From assembly GCA_946498245.1 (NCBI GenBank), contig CAMMNN010000029.1, forward strand, positions 1 to 46,752: a stretch of DNA of 46,752 nt, in the 5' to 3' direction. The notes below the pieces were generated by a model. It searched no databases and was not told where the DNA came from. It worked only from the letters and a program-made list of their open reading frames with translations. Of this stretch, positions 8,102 through 16,661 are shown one piece after another; position 1 is the first letter of the stretch; each line of letters opens with the position of its first letter. The position numbers were made by a program, and so were the translations under genes. Origin of the DNA: an uncultured Clostridium sp. (lineage in GTDB: Bacteria > Bacillota > Clostridia > Lachnospirales > Lachnospiraceae).

Positions 8102-9307
8102 TTATTGCAGTCCTGCGGCAATGGCGTCGGCCAGAGCTTCGATCTGGGCCGTCTGATCGTCTTTTAAAGCGGATTTAAGGCTGACAGAGGCTTCCAGGAT
8201 TTCCATATTTTTCATGGTTTCCAGGATTGCACGCATCTGTTTTGCGGAAGTGCTGGCCCAGGAGCCATTATCCATGAGGGCCACGGTACGGTTCTGGAGA
8301 TTTAACGCCTTCATATCCAAAAGCACGTGCTCCATGGCCGGATAAATGCCGCCGTTATATGTAGGGCAGGCCAGAACGATATGGCTGACCCGGAAGGATT
8401 CCGCAATGGACTGGGAGAGGTGGGTGGAGGAAACATCATAAAGGGCGATGTTTTTTACTCCCTTCTCAGCCAGAGCGCAGGCCAGAACATTGGCAGCGTT
8501 TTCCGTGTTGCCGTACATGGAACCGTAAAGGATCACCACGCCCCTTTCTTCAGGGGTATAAGTGCTCCAATGCTGATACTTGTCCAGCAGATAGGGAATA
8601 TTGCTTCTCCATACAGGCCCGTGAAGAGGGCAGATAATCTTAATATCCAGAGCACCCAGCTTTTTCATAGCCGCCTGAACCTGGGGACCGTATTTTCCCA
8701 CAATGTTGGTGTAGTACCGTCTGGCATCAGAGAGCCAGTCACGGTCAAAATCGATTTCGTCGTCAAAGATATTGCCGTTTAATGCGCCGAAGGTGCCGAA
8801 AGCGTCGGCGGAAAACAGTACCTTTTCAGAGGATTCGTAAGTAACCATAACCTCAGGCCAATGAACCATGGGAGCCATGGCAAAGGTCAGAGTATGGGAA
8901 CCCAGACTTAATGTATCACCTTCTTTTACCACAATAGAACGCTCATCCAGATTGGGAATGGTGTAGAACTGCTTCATAATCTGGAAGGTCTTTGCATTTC
9001 CCACTGCCTTCGCCTCAGGGTAAAGGGTCAGGATTTCCGCAATGCCGGAGCAGTGATCCGGCTCCATATGGTTGACAATCAGGTAATCCAGGCTGCGGCC
9101 GTCTAATACATGGGTCACGTTTTCCAGGAACTGATTGCGGATGGAGGGATCCGCCGTATCTAAGAGGGCGGTTTTCTCATCCAGGATCACGTATGAATTG
9201 TAAGAAACGCCTCTGGGAATGGGAAAGAGATTTTCGAAAAGAGCCAAACGGCGGTCGCTTCCGCCTACCCAGTGAATGGTATCTGTTACTTTTCTGGTAC
9301 AATACAT
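8102..9307 (-). CDS. Flavodiiron protein (A-type flavoprotein, FprA family)
   Basis: A 401-aa cytoplasmic enzyme that reduces O2 to water or NO to N2O, protecting anaerobes. Residues 1-245 are a metallo-beta-lactamase-like di-iron domain with ligands in HMEPDH (H80, E82, D84, H85), MVHWPE, SADAFG and CPLHGPVWR. From about 250 a flavodoxin domain begins with the FMN-phosphate loop LYGSMYGNTENAA. There is no rubredoxin extension. A GTG at 9317-9319 is in frame, but ATG 9305-9307 gives the standard family start MYCTRKVTD and lies eight bases after AAAGGTGG. The gene has its own promoter, divergent from the pyr operon. The electron donor is not encoded nearby. Confidence 0.95.
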   Translation of the reverse strand: MYCTRKVTDTIHWVGGSDRRLALFENLFPIPRGVSYNSYVILDEKTALLDTADPSIRNQFLENVTHVLDGRSLDYLIVNHMEPDHCSGIAEILTLYPEAKAVGNAKTFQIMKQFYTIPNLDERSIVVKEGDTLSLGSHTLTFAMAPMVHWPEVMVTYESSEKVLFSADAFGTFGALNGNIFDDEIDFDRDWLSDARRYYTNIVGKYGPQVQAAMKKLGALDIKIICPLHGPVWRSNIPYLLDKYQHWSTYTPEERGVVILYGSMYGNTENAANVLACALAEKGVKNIALYDVSSTHLSQSIAESFRVSHIVLACPTYNGGIYPAMEHVLLDMKALNLQNRTVALMDNGSWASTSAKQMRAILETMKNMEILEASVSLKSALKDDQTAQIEALADAIAAGLQ

Positions 9308-9383
9308 GGAAAGTTCCACCTTTCTGAATTTTATAAAAACTGCTCAATTAAGTTAATTTTAAACAACTGATTCCAAATTCTAA

Positions 9384-9412
9384 ATTATACTATAAAAACG
9401 TAGAAAAGTCAC
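9384..9412 (-). promoter_or_regulatory. Predicted promoter of the flavodiiron gene
   Basis: On the minus strand, GTGACT (9407-9412) and TATAAT (9384-9389) are 17 bp apart. Two TTTTATAAAA palindromes lie beside it, at 9415-9424 (just upstream of the -35) and 9329-9338 (in the 5' untranslated region). They may be operator half-sites or simply AT-rich sequence. Confidence 0.6.
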
Positions 9413-9466
9413 CCTTTTATAAAAGATTTATATGGCCGTGAATTAAAAAGGCAGTTCTCTAGTGCC

Positions 9467-9495
9467 TTGAAAAGCCCCCGTTTCTATGGTAAAAT
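9467..9495 (+). promoter_or_regulatory. Predicted promoter of the pyr operon
   Basis: TTGAAA at 9467-9472 and TAAAAT at 9490-9495 with a 17-bp spacer, plus TGG immediately before the -10 (extended -10). The leader to pyrF is only about 40 nt, with no room for a PyrR-type attenuator. Confidence 0.7.
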
Positions 9496-9541
9496 GAGGA
9501 AGATAAGTATGCCTAACGGCTGTCAGGACAAGGAGGACCCC

Positions 9542-10459
9542 ATGATAAAACAATTAATAGACAAAATTCAGAAGACAAAAGCGCCTATCTGCGTAGGGCT
9601 GGATCCTATGCTTTCCTATCTTCCGGAACATCTGCTTCAGAAAGCATTTTCTGAATACGGAGAGACTCTGGAGGGGGCTGCGGAAGCAATCTGGCAGTTT
9701 AACAAAGAGATTGTGGACGCCGTGTGGGAGCTGATACCGGCAGTAAAGCCCCAGATTGCCATGTATGAGCAGTTTGGGATTGAAGGGTTAAAGATATATA
9801 AGAAAACGGTGGATTACTGCCAGGAAAAGGGGCTGTTAGTAATCGGCGACGCCAAAAGAGGGGACATTGGTTCCACTTCCGCCGCCTATGCCTCCGCCCA
9901 TATTGGAAATGTAAAGGTAGGAAAGAATACCTTTGCCGGTTTTGGCACAGATTTTCTAACTGTAAATCCCTACTTTGGCACAGACGGGGTAAAGCCTTTT
10001 GTAGATGCCTGCAATGAAAACGATAAAGGCCTGTTTATTCTGGTAAAGACCTCGAATCCCTCCAGCGGGGAATTTCAGGATCGGCTGGTAGACGGCCGGC
10101 CGGTTTATGAGCTGGTTGCGGAAAAGGTTGTGGAATGGGGCGAAAGCTCTATGGACGGCAATTACAGCAATATTGGGGCCGTAGTAGGGGCCACCTATCC
10201 GGAAATGAGCCGGACGTTAAGAAAATTGATGCCTAAGACCTATTTCCTGGTACCGGGCTACGGCGCTCAGGGAGGAACGGCCCAGGATTTAAAGGACTGC
10301 TTTAACGAGGACGGCCTGGGGGCCATTGTCAATTCCTCCAGAGGCATTATCGCCGCTTATAAGAAGGCACCTTACGACAAGTTCGGGCCAGAACATTTTG
10401 CGGAGGCCGCCAGACAGGCAGTAATCGATATGGTAAAGGATATTAACAGCGTACTGTAA
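9542..10459 (+). CDS. pyrF: Orotidine 5'-phosphate decarboxylase
   Basis: A 305-aa enzyme that decarboxylates OMP to UMP, the last step of pyrimidine synthesis. The length and motifs fit the longer clostridial/mycobacterial-type PyrF: GLDPML near the start, KPQIAMYEQFG, the catalytic DAKRGDIGSTS block, VGATYP, VPGYGAQGG and NSSRGI at the phosphate-binding end. An AGGAGG at 9531-9536 sits five bases before ATG 9542; an upstream in-frame extension lies before that site and over the promoter, so I rejected it. First gene of pyrF-pyrK-pyrD-pyrE. Confidence 0.97.
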   Translation: MIKQLIDKIQKTKAPICVGLDPMLSYLPEHLLQKAFSEYGETLEGAAEAIWQFNKEIVDAVWELIPAVKPQIAMYEQFGIEGLKIYKKTVDYCQEKGLLVIGDAKRGDIGSTSAAYASAHIGNVKVGKNTFAGFGTDFLTVNPYFGTDGVKPFVDACNENDKGLFILVKTSNPSSGEFQDRLVDGRPVYELVAEKVVEWGESSMDGNYSNIGAVVGATYPEMSRTLRKLMPKTYFLVPGYGAQGGTAQDLKDCFNEDGLGAIVNSSRGIIAAYKKAPYDKFGPEHFAEAARQAVIDMVKDINSVL

Positions 10460-10481
10460 ACGCGATGGTCAGGAGGAGTAC

Positions 10482-11258
10482 ATGGCTCAGATAAAAATAA
10501 CGGCGGCAGTAGCCAGCCAGGAAAGACTGGCGGAGGGGATTTACAGTATGTGGGTAAAAGCCCCGCAGATTGCAGCCCAGGCGAAGGCCGGTCAGTTTGT
10601 TTCCCTATACAGCAGAGACGGGGCAAGGCTTCTTCCCCGCCCCATCAGTCTGTGTGAAATTGAGAAGGAGAAGGGATGCATCCGTCTGGTCTACCGGGTA
10701 GCCGGAGCCGGGACGGAAGAATTTTCCCATTACCGCCAGGGAGATCCCATTGATATGTTAGGGCCCCTGGGAAATGGATTTCCATTAGAGAATATGGAAG
10801 GGAAAACCGCCTTTTTAATCGGCGGCGGCATTGGGATTCCTCCTATGCTGGAGCTGGCAAAGGAGCTTCCTTCCAAAAACCATGCTGTTTTGGGATACCG
10901 GGGCGGAGATCTGTTTTTAAAAGAAGAGTTTGAACCCTACGCCTCTGTCTGGACCGCTACGGAGGACGGCAGCGCAGGCAGCAAGGGAAACGTTTTGGAC
11001 GCTATCCGGGAAAACGGGCTTTCGGCGGACATTATTTTTGCCTGCGGCCCTACTCCTATGTTAAAGGCGGTAAAAGCCTACGCCCAGGAAAAAGGCATTG
11101 CCTGCTATCTTTCCCTGGAAGAGAGGATGGCCTGCGGCATCGGGGCTTGTCTGGCCTGTGTCTGCCAGTCGAAAGAGGTGGACAGCCATTCCCATGTCCG
11201 CAATAAAAGAATCTGCAAAGACGGCCCTGTCTTTGCAGCGGAGGAGGTAGAACTCTGA
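10482..11258 (+). CDS. pyrK: Dihydroorotate dehydrogenase B electron-transfer subunit
   Basis: A 258-aa FAD/[2Fe-2S] subunit that passes electrons from PyrD to NAD+. The N-terminal half is the ferredoxin-reductase FAD domain (RPISLCEI is the flavin-binding stretch). The NAD-binding half includes GGGIGIPPML. The cluster ligands are Cys218, Cys223, Cys226 and Cys245. The start follows AGGAGG in the pyrF-pyrK gap. The stop overlaps the pyrD start (TGATG at 11256-11260), which suits the fixed pairing of the two subunits. Confidence 0.96.
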   Translation: MAQIKITAAVASQERLAEGIYSMWVKAPQIAAQAKAGQFVSLYSRDGARLLPRPISLCEIEKEKGCIRLVYRVAGAGTEEFSHYRQGDPIDMLGPLGNGFPLENMEGKTAFLIGGGIGIPPMLELAKELPSKNHAVLGYRGGDLFLKEEFEPYASVWTATEDGSAGSKGNVLDAIRENGLSADIIFACGPTPMLKAVKAYAQEKGIACYLSLEERMACGIGACLACVCQSKEVDSHSHVRNKRICKDGPVFAAEEVEL

Positions 11259-12160
11259 TGAATACGAAAGTGAATCTGGCCGGCGTGGAGCTGAAAAATC
11301 CCGTGATGACGGCTTCCGGTACCTTTGGTTCCGGGGCGGAATACGGGGAAATGGTAGATTTAAATAAGCTGGGAGCTGTAGTGACCAAGGGGGTTGCCAA
11401 TGTGCCGTGGCCGGGGAACCCCACTCCCCGCATTGCGGAAACCTGGGGAGGTATGTTAAATGCCATTGGCCTCCAGAACCCGGGCATCGATGTTTTTGTA
11501 AAAAGGGATATTCCTTTTTTAAAGCAGTACGATACGAAGATTATTGTCAATGTGTGCGGCAAGACCACGGAAGATTACGTAGAAGTGGTGGAGCGCCTTT
11601 CTGACGAGGCAGTGGATCTGCTGGAAATTAATATTTCCTGTCCCAATGTCAAGGAAGGAGGCATTGCCTTCGGCCAGGATCCAAAGGCAGTGGAAGCCAT
11701 TACAAAAGAGATCAAAAAACACGCGAAGCAGCCGGTGATTATGAAGCTGAGCCCCAACGTGACGGACATTACCGTTATGGCAAAGGCGGCGGAGGCAGGA
11801 GGGGCCGATGTCCTCTCCCTGATTAACACCCTTACGGGCATGAAGATTGATATTCACAGGAGAACCTTTGCCCTGGCCAATAAGACCGGCGGTATGTCTG
11901 GCCCTGCGGTTAAGCCGGTGGCCGTGCGGATGGTGTACCAGGTGGCTCAGGCGGTAAGCCTTCCCATTATCGGAATGGGCGGCATTATGAATGCTGATGA
12001 CGCTATGGAGTTTATTCTGGCCGGCGCTGCGGCGGTGTCTGTAGGAACGGCCAATTTCCACAATCCTTACGCCACAGAAGAGGTGGTAAAGGGAATCGAG
12101 GATTATATGAGGCGGTATCAGGTGGAAGATATAAAGGACCTGATTGGCGCGGTAAAATAA
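11258..12160 (+). CDS. pyrD: Dihydroorotate dehydrogenase B, catalytic subunit
   Basis: A 300-aa FMN TIM-barrel enzyme that oxidises dihydroorotate to orotate. The class 1B catalytic base is Cys128 in EINISCPN. Other family marks are TASGTFGSG near the N-terminus, KLSPNVTD, and the C-terminal phosphate-binding GMGGIMNADDAMEF and AAAVSVGTANF. It works as a heterotetramer with PyrK, whose gene it overlaps. pyrE follows after 12 bp. Confidence 0.97.
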   Translation: MNTKVNLAGVELKNPVMTASGTFGSGAEYGEMVDLNKLGAVVTKGVANVPWPGNPTPRIAETWGGMLNAIGLQNPGIDVFVKRDIPFLKQYDTKIIVNVCGKTTEDYVEVVERLSDEAVDLLEINISCPNVKEGGIAFGQDPKAVEAITKEIKKHAKQPVIMKLSPNVTDITVMAKAAEAGGADVLSLINTLTGMKIDIHRRTFALANKTGGMSGPAVKPVAVRMVYQVAQAVSLPIIGMGGIMNADDAMEFILAGAAAVSVGTANFHNPYATEEVVKGIEDYMRRYQVEDIKDLIGAVK

Positions 12161-12172
12161 AAGGAGGCAGCA

Positions 12173-12847
12173 ATGGAAAGCTATAAGCAGGAATTTATTG
12201 AATTTATGGTAGAAAGCAACGTCCTGAAATTCGGGGACTTTACATTAAAAAGCGGCAGAAAATCCCCCTTCTTTATGAACGCGGGAGCATACGTAACGGG
12301 AACTCAGCTTCGCAGGCTGGGAGAGTATTACGCAAAGGCCATTTACGACAATTACGGACTGGATTTTGACATTCTCTTTGGGCCGGCTTACAAGGGAATC
12401 CCTCTGACAGTAGCCACGGCTATGGCCATCAGCCAGCTTTACGGAAAGGACGTAAAATACTGCTCCAACCGGAAAGAGGCAAAGGATCACGGCGATGCGG
12501 GAATCCTTCTGGGAAGTTCTATGAAGGACGGCGACAGAGTGGTTATTATTGAGGACGTAACCACCTCCGGCAAGTCCATTGAGGAAACCTTCCCCATTAT
12601 CAAGGCCCAGGGCAACGTAGAGGTAAAGGGACTGATCGTGTCCTTAAACCGTATGGAGCGCGGCAAGGGCGAAAAGAGCGCTTTGGAGGAGATTAAAGAT
12701 CTCTACGGCTTCCCCACCGCCGCCATTGTAAATATGAAGGAAGTGACGGAATACCTGTACAACCGGGAGTGCGGCGGCAGAATCGTAATCGACGACGCTA
12801 TTAAGGCGGCAATTGACGCTTACTATGAGCAGTACGGAGCAAAGTAA
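12173..12847 (+). CDS. pyrE: Orotate phosphoribosyltransferase
   Basis: A 224-aa enzyme that joins orotate and PRPP to give OMP. The PRPP-binding motif VVIIEDVTTSGKS is near residues 122-134, and FTLKSGRKSPFF near the N-terminus is a family signature. AAAGGAGG precedes the start. The genes for the first steps of the pathway (carAB, pyrB, pyrC) are not in the window. No terminator follows; small membrane-protein genes continue on the same strand. Confidence 0.97.
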   Translation: MESYKQEFIEFMVESNVLKFGDFTLKSGRKSPFFMNAGAYVTGTQLRRLGEYYAKAIYDNYGLDFDILFGPAYKGIPLTVATAMAISQLYGKDVKYCSNRKEAKDHGDAGILLGSSMKDGDRVVIIEDVTTSGKSIEETFPIIKAQGNVEVKGLIVSLNRMERGKGEKSALEEIKDLYGFPTAAIVNMKEVTEYLYNRECGGRIVIDDAIKAAIDAYYEQYGAK

Positions 12848-12865
12848 TCAGGAAGGCGGGGTTTT

Positions 12866-13015
12866 ATGGAGAGAGTTTATAAAACAATGCGCAACGTAGG
12901 CGCCGGCAATATTGCCATTGGAATTTTAATTGCCATAACAGGTCTGGCTGTGGGAATCGTGGCCATTATTAACGGAGCCCTTCTGTTAAAGCGCAAATCC
13001 GAAATTGAATTTTAG
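12866..13015 (+). CDS. Small membrane protein, 49 aa
   Basis: A short gene reading MERVYKTMRNVGAGN at its start and ending LLKRKSEIEF. The middle, about residues 16-41, is a single Ile/Ala/Gly-rich membrane helix that ends in a positively charged tail. The GGAAGG in front of ATG 12866 is an acceptable ribosome binding site. It sits 18 bp after pyrE and 11 bp before the VanZ-like gene, which supports a real gene in the same transcript. I do not recognise a family. Confidence 0.65.
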   Translation: MERVYKTMRNVGAGNIAIGILIAITGLAVGIVAIINGALLLKRKSEIEF

Positions 13016-13026
13016 ACGGAGAGGCT

Positions 13027-13515
13027 ATGATAAGAAATACGACAAAGAATCAGAAGCTGGGATGGCTGCTGTTTACGGCATATCTGCTCCTGTTAGTTTA
13101 TTTTCTGTTCTTTGCGGAGGGGTTTGGACGAACCAGCCGGCCTCAGGATACCTATGCCTATAACCTGGAGCCATTTAAAGAGATCCGCCGGTTTTGGGTA
13201 TACCGGGATATAGTGGGGATCCGCAGCTTTTTGCTCAATGTGGTGGGAAATGTAGTGGGCTTTGTGCCAGGAGGATTTTTCCTTCCTATTGTCAGCCGCA
13301 GAAGCAAAAAGTGGTACAATACTCTGATTATCAGCTTTGGCTTCAGCCTGTGCGTGGAAACCGTACAGTTGGTATGGAAAGTGGGAAGCTTTGATGTAGA
13401 CGATATTATGCTGAATGTAACCGGAGCTGTGCTGGGCTATATTCTGTATCGGATTGTGCAGAAAATGAGGAGTTGGCATCGTGAGAAGAAGAAATACAAA
13501 CGCGCAGACAACTAA
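13027..13515 (+). CDS. VanZ-like membrane protein
   Basis: A 162-aa integral membrane protein of the VanZ-like family, named after a teicoplanin-resistance accessory protein; most members have no known role. Four helices are expected: residues 12-30, about 70-90, 98-117 and 126-146. The family pattern is seen in NLEPFKEI, LLNVVGNVVGFVPGGFFLP, and the polar SFGFSLCVETVQL and FDVDDIMLNVTGAVLGY segments. It overlaps the next gene by 35 bp. Resistance should not be assumed. Confidence 0.85.
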   Translation: MIRNTTKNQKLGWLLFTAYLLLLVYFLFFAEGFGRTSRPQDTYAYNLEPFKEIRRFWVYRDIVGIRSFLLNVVGNVVGFVPGGFFLPIVSRRSKKWYNTLIISFGFSLCVETVQLVWKVGSFDVDDIMLNVTGAVLGYILYRIVQKMRSWHREKKKYKRADN

Positions 13516-13822
13516 AAAGGTTTCCTATATCCGGAAGCCTTTTGCAAGACAAAGTAAGTGGTCCCTGGGGCTTTGTGCCGCAGGGCTCGTTTTATTTGCC
13601 GGAGCTATGATTCTGGCGGTAAGGGAGCAGGGACAGAGCGGAATGTACGTAGGGGCCCTGGGATTTTCCAGTCTGGCATTTTCCCTGTTTGGCCTGTGGT
13701 ACGGCGTCCATTCCTTTTGGGAAAAAGAGAAAAATTACATACTTGCCAGAATCAGTACGCCCCTTAGCGGCCTGTTGGTGATTGTCTGGCTGGTTATGAT
13801 TATAATAGGAATAAGGAGCTGA
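13481..13822 (+). CDS. Three-helix membrane protein, DUF6142-like
   Basis: A 113-aa protein with a basic N-terminus and three hydrophobic helices (about 28-46, 56-75 and 90-111). The glycine/serine-rich middle helix (YVGALGFSSLAFSLFGL) resembles DUF6142 proteins of Lachnospiraceae; this is from memory, not a search. The start is GTG at 13481, eight bases after GAGGAG, inside the end of the VanZ-like gene. The stop overlaps the next start (TGATG at 13820-13824). Function unknown. Confidence 0.75.
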   Translation: MRRRNTNAQTTKKVSYIRKPFARQSKWSLGLCAAGLVLFAGAMILAVREQGQSGMYVGALGFSSLAFSLFGLWYGVHSFWEKEKNYILARISTPLSGLLVIVWLVMIIIGIRS

Positions 13823-15945
13823 TGGCTATGGATTACAGGATTCTGTGGAAACAGGACAATGAAGACGTAATGGAGCGCTGGACGCTGTCAATGGAACGGA
13901 TCCGGCAGATTCCTTCAGAAAACCGGGTAAAAGAGCCTTTTGGCAGCTACTTTGTTTCCGTGGCCGCTTTTATCTGTGAGATAGGCCGGCTGGCGGAAAG
14001 GCTGGGGGCTGTGCCGGGGCTGGAAAGCCAGGATTTAAGGGATCCATTCCAGGGGAAAAGCCTGGAAGAACTGAAGGAAGAAAATCACCGGCTGTATGCC
14101 GATATTCTGCCGGATCATTATGAGACAAGCTACGGCAATCCGGCTTATGCAGTAAAATGCCTGGGGGAAGATTACGGAAAACTTCTGTCCTTTTTATACG
14201 CGGAAATACGGGGAAGCATTATTTTTGCTTTTGAGAGCCGCCTTTGGGACATTACGGTTATCAATGAAACCTTTATTGAAATCTACAATCTTTTTGAAGA
14301 AGGCATTCCCAAAGCCCAGGCGGTAAAGGACGTCCTTTACTGGTATGTCAGCGATTACGCCGACAAAACGGTGGTTTACCGGACCAGGGAAACCCTGGAT
14401 CCGTCCCTGTCCTTTGCCAAAGACATTATTATGGAGCAGGATCTGTCGGATCTCCGCTATTTATATCGGTTCGGGGAATATATTTCCCAGACGGAGCTGA
14501 CCCTGGCCGCCTTTTTAAACAGTCTGCCCCAGGAAACCATTGACAAGATGGCTAACACTTATACGGAGGGCTTTCGGAAAGGCTTTCAGGTAATGGGCCG
14601 GGATCTGTCCATAAAAAAGACAGTGGCCATTCATTACGAGCTGGGCTTTGAACGGATGATCAAAAAGGCCATTGAGAATTTCCGGGCCATGGGCCTGGAG
14701 CCCATTTTGTTCCGGACTCCGGCTCAGATTATTAACCGGAATCCCGGAAAGCGATCCGGCTACAGCGGCGCTTCCGCCAATAAGCAGTACGATTACGATC
14801 ACCGCTACGACAGCGCCCTGTATATGGGAAGCGCCTTAAAAGAGCGGAAACTGGCCATGATCCGGACGGCCCTGGAAACCTACCGTACCCTGGCGGCTGA
14901 TTACGCGGGGCCGGCGGTGATGGAAACCTTTGGGGAAGAGGAATTTGATCCTGTCAATAAAAAGGAAGCCTACTCCTTTAACCGCCACCAGGAGGAAGTG
15001 TCCATTGCCTATGCGAATGAATACCGGCAGCTTTTGGATCAGTACGAGCCGGGAGAGGAAACCAGCTATACCATTATCGCCTTCCCGAAACCGGAGATCG
15101 GCCCCCGTTTTGAGGAGATTTTTGAGGAAACCATTGCTATCAATACCCTGGACTATGAATTGTACCGGGATATGCAGCAGGTCCTTATTGACACTCTGGA
15201 CACAGCGGAGTACGTAACCATTAAGGGGAAGGGCGCAAACAAGACGGATTTGCGGATTCACCTCCACACTCTGGAAAATCCGGAGAAGCAGACGAATTTT
15301 GAAAACTGTGTGGCCGACGTCAATATCCCTGTGGGGGAGGTCTTTACTTCTCCGGTTCTGGAAGGGACAGAGGGAATCTTAAATGTCAGCCAGGTTTATA
15401 TCGGAGATATTCAGTTTCGGGATCTGTCCGTCCGCTTTGAGAAGGGACGCACGGCAGAATATACCTGCCGGAACTTTGAGGAGGAAAAGGAAAACAAGGC
15501 TCTGGTAAAGCAGGTGATTATGGGAAACCACGACAGCGTGCCTATGGGCGAGTTTGCCATTGGAACCAATACCACAGCCTACGCCATGGCGCGGAAATAC
15601 AATATTTTTTCCAAGCTGCCGATCCTCATTGCAGAAAAAATGGGCCCCCATTTTGCAGTAGGGGATACCTGCTACAGTTGGTCTGAGGACGCTCCCATGT
15701 ACAATCCCGACGGCAAGGAGATGATCGCCAGGGACAATGAGGTGTCTGTTTTGAGAAAAACGGACATTTCTAAAGCCTATTTTAACTGCCACTGCGACAT
15801 TACCATTCCTTATGACGAGCTGGAAGAGATTGCGGCTGTAGGGCCTGACGGGAGCCGCAGCGTGATTTTAAAGGACGGAAGATTTGTCCTGAAAGGAACT
15901 GAGCCCTTAAATGATCCCTTAGATGAGATTGAGACTGGAAAATGA
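13822..15945 (+). CDS. M29-like aminopeptidase with long N-terminal extension
   Basis: A 707-aa protein whose C-terminal ~370 residues match family M29 (thermophilic) aminopeptidases, which remove N-terminal amino acids using two metal ions. The expected ligands are all visible: Glu in VGEVFTSP, Glu in GEFAIGTNT, His and Tyr in HFAVGDTCYS, and His and Asp in FNCHCDI. Typical M29 enzymes are about 400 aa. Here roughly 330 helical, charged residues precede the catalytic part, and I cannot assign them to a domain. ATG 13822 is three bases after AAGGAG; ATG 13828 in the same frame has better spacing and may be the true start. Last gene of the pyr-linked run. Confidence 0.85.
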   Translation: MAMDYRILWKQDNEDVMERWTLSMERIRQIPSENRVKEPFGSYFVSVAAFICEIGRLAERLGAVPGLESQDLRDPFQGKSLEELKEENHRLYADILPDHYETSYGNPAYAVKCLGEDYGKLLSFLYAEIRGSIIFAFESRLWDITVINETFIEIYNLFEEGIPKAQAVKDVLYWYVSDYADKTVVYRTRETLDPSLSFAKDIIMEQDLSDLRYLYRFGEYISQTELTLAAFLNSLPQETIDKMANTYTEGFRKGFQVMGRDLSIKKTVAIHYELGFERMIKKAIENFRAMGLEPILFRTPAQIINRNPGKRSGYSGASANKQYDYDHRYDSALYMGSALKERKLAMIRTALETYRTLAADYAGPAVMETFGEEEFDPVNKKEAYSFNRHQEEVSIAYANEYRQLLDQYEPGEETSYTIIAFPKPEIGPRFEEIFEETIAINTLDYELYRDMQQVLIDTLDTAEYVTIKGKGANKTDLRIHLHTLENPEKQTNFENCVADVNIPVGEVFTSPVLEGTEGILNVSQVYIGDIQFRDLSVRFEKGRTAEYTCRNFEEEKENKALVKQVIMGNHDSVPMGEFAIGTNTTAYAMARKYNIFSKLPILIAEKMGPHFAVGDTCYSWSEDAPMYNPDGKEMIARDNEVSVLRKTDISKAYFNCHCDITIPYDELEEIAAVGPDGSRSVILKDGRFVLKGTEPLNDPLDEIETGK

Positions 15946-15959
15946 AAGGAAATTCCCTA

Positions 15960-15988
15960 TTGACGGCCTCTTTAAAACCTTGTAATAT
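15960..15988 (+). promoter_or_regulatory. Predicted promoter of the pur operon
   Basis: TTGACG at 15960-15965 and TAATAT at 15983-15988, 17 bp apart. The leader to purE is about 115 nt and contains CATTAACAAACAGCATTAATAAG. I see neither a purine-riboswitch core, a ZTP-riboswitch core, nor a convincing PurR box. Confidence 0.6.
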
Positions 15989-16110
15989 AATTGATAAGTA
16001 CTGTTTCATTAACAAACAGCATTAATAAGAATAACTAATGAAAACCATAGCTGCAGATTATGAATCCCGAAAAACAGGGCTGCGGCGGCACCAGAAAAGG
16101 AGAATGAACC

Positions 16111-16629
16111 ATGGCAAAAGTAGGAATTGTAATGGGAAGCGACTCAGATATGCCGGTAATGGCAAAGGCAGCGGAAATTCTGGAGGAACTGGGAGTGAAA
16201 TTTGAAATCACTGTGATTTCCGCCCACAGGGAACCGGACATCTTTTTTGAATATGCCAAATCCGCAAAAGAGCGGGGACTCAAGGTCATTATCGCGGGAG
16301 CCGGAAAGGCAGCTCATCTGCCGGGAATGTGCGCGGCGCTTTTCCCCTTGCCGGTAATTGGAATCCCCATGAAGACCTCTGACCTGGGAGGAGTAGATTC
16401 TCTGTATTCTATCGTCCAGATGCCTTCCGGAATCCCGGTAGCCACAGTAGCCATTAACGGCGGAGCCAATGCGGGAATCCTGGCTGCAAAGATTTTGGCT
16501 GTTTCCGATGAGGAACTGCTGGGACGTTTGGAAAATTACTCTGAAAACTTAAAGAATGATGTGGTAAAGAAAGCGGAGAAACTGGATCAGATTGGCTATA
16601 AAGAGTATTTGGCGCAGATGAAAAAATAA
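16111..16629 (+). CDS. purE: N5-carboxyaminoimidazole ribonucleotide mutase
   Basis: A 172-aa class I PurE that converts N5-CAIR to CAIR in purine synthesis. GSDSDMPVM lies at the N-terminus, the catalytic SAHREPD near 41-47, then [11 protein letters not shown] and the [13 protein letters not shown] end typical of the octameric enzyme. AAAGGAGA precedes the start. No purK is in the window, although class I PurE normally depends on PurK-derived N5-CAIR. The purM start is 32 bp downstream. Confidence 0.97.
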   Translation: MAKVGIVMGSDSDMPVMAKAAEILEELGVKFEITVISAHREPDIFFEYAKSAKERGLKVIIAGAGKAAHLPGMCAALFPLPVIGIPMKTSDLGGVDSLYSIVQMPSGIPVATVAINGGANAGILAAKILAVSDEELLGRLENYSENLKNDVVKKAEKLDQIGYKEYLAQMKK

Positions 16630-16661
16630 AAGGGCGGCAGGGCCTGATCAGGAGGATATGT

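Noticed and set aside
15989..16110. Purine or ZTP riboswitch before purE
   Set aside because: No conserved core and no terminator/antiterminator pair could be seen in the short leader.
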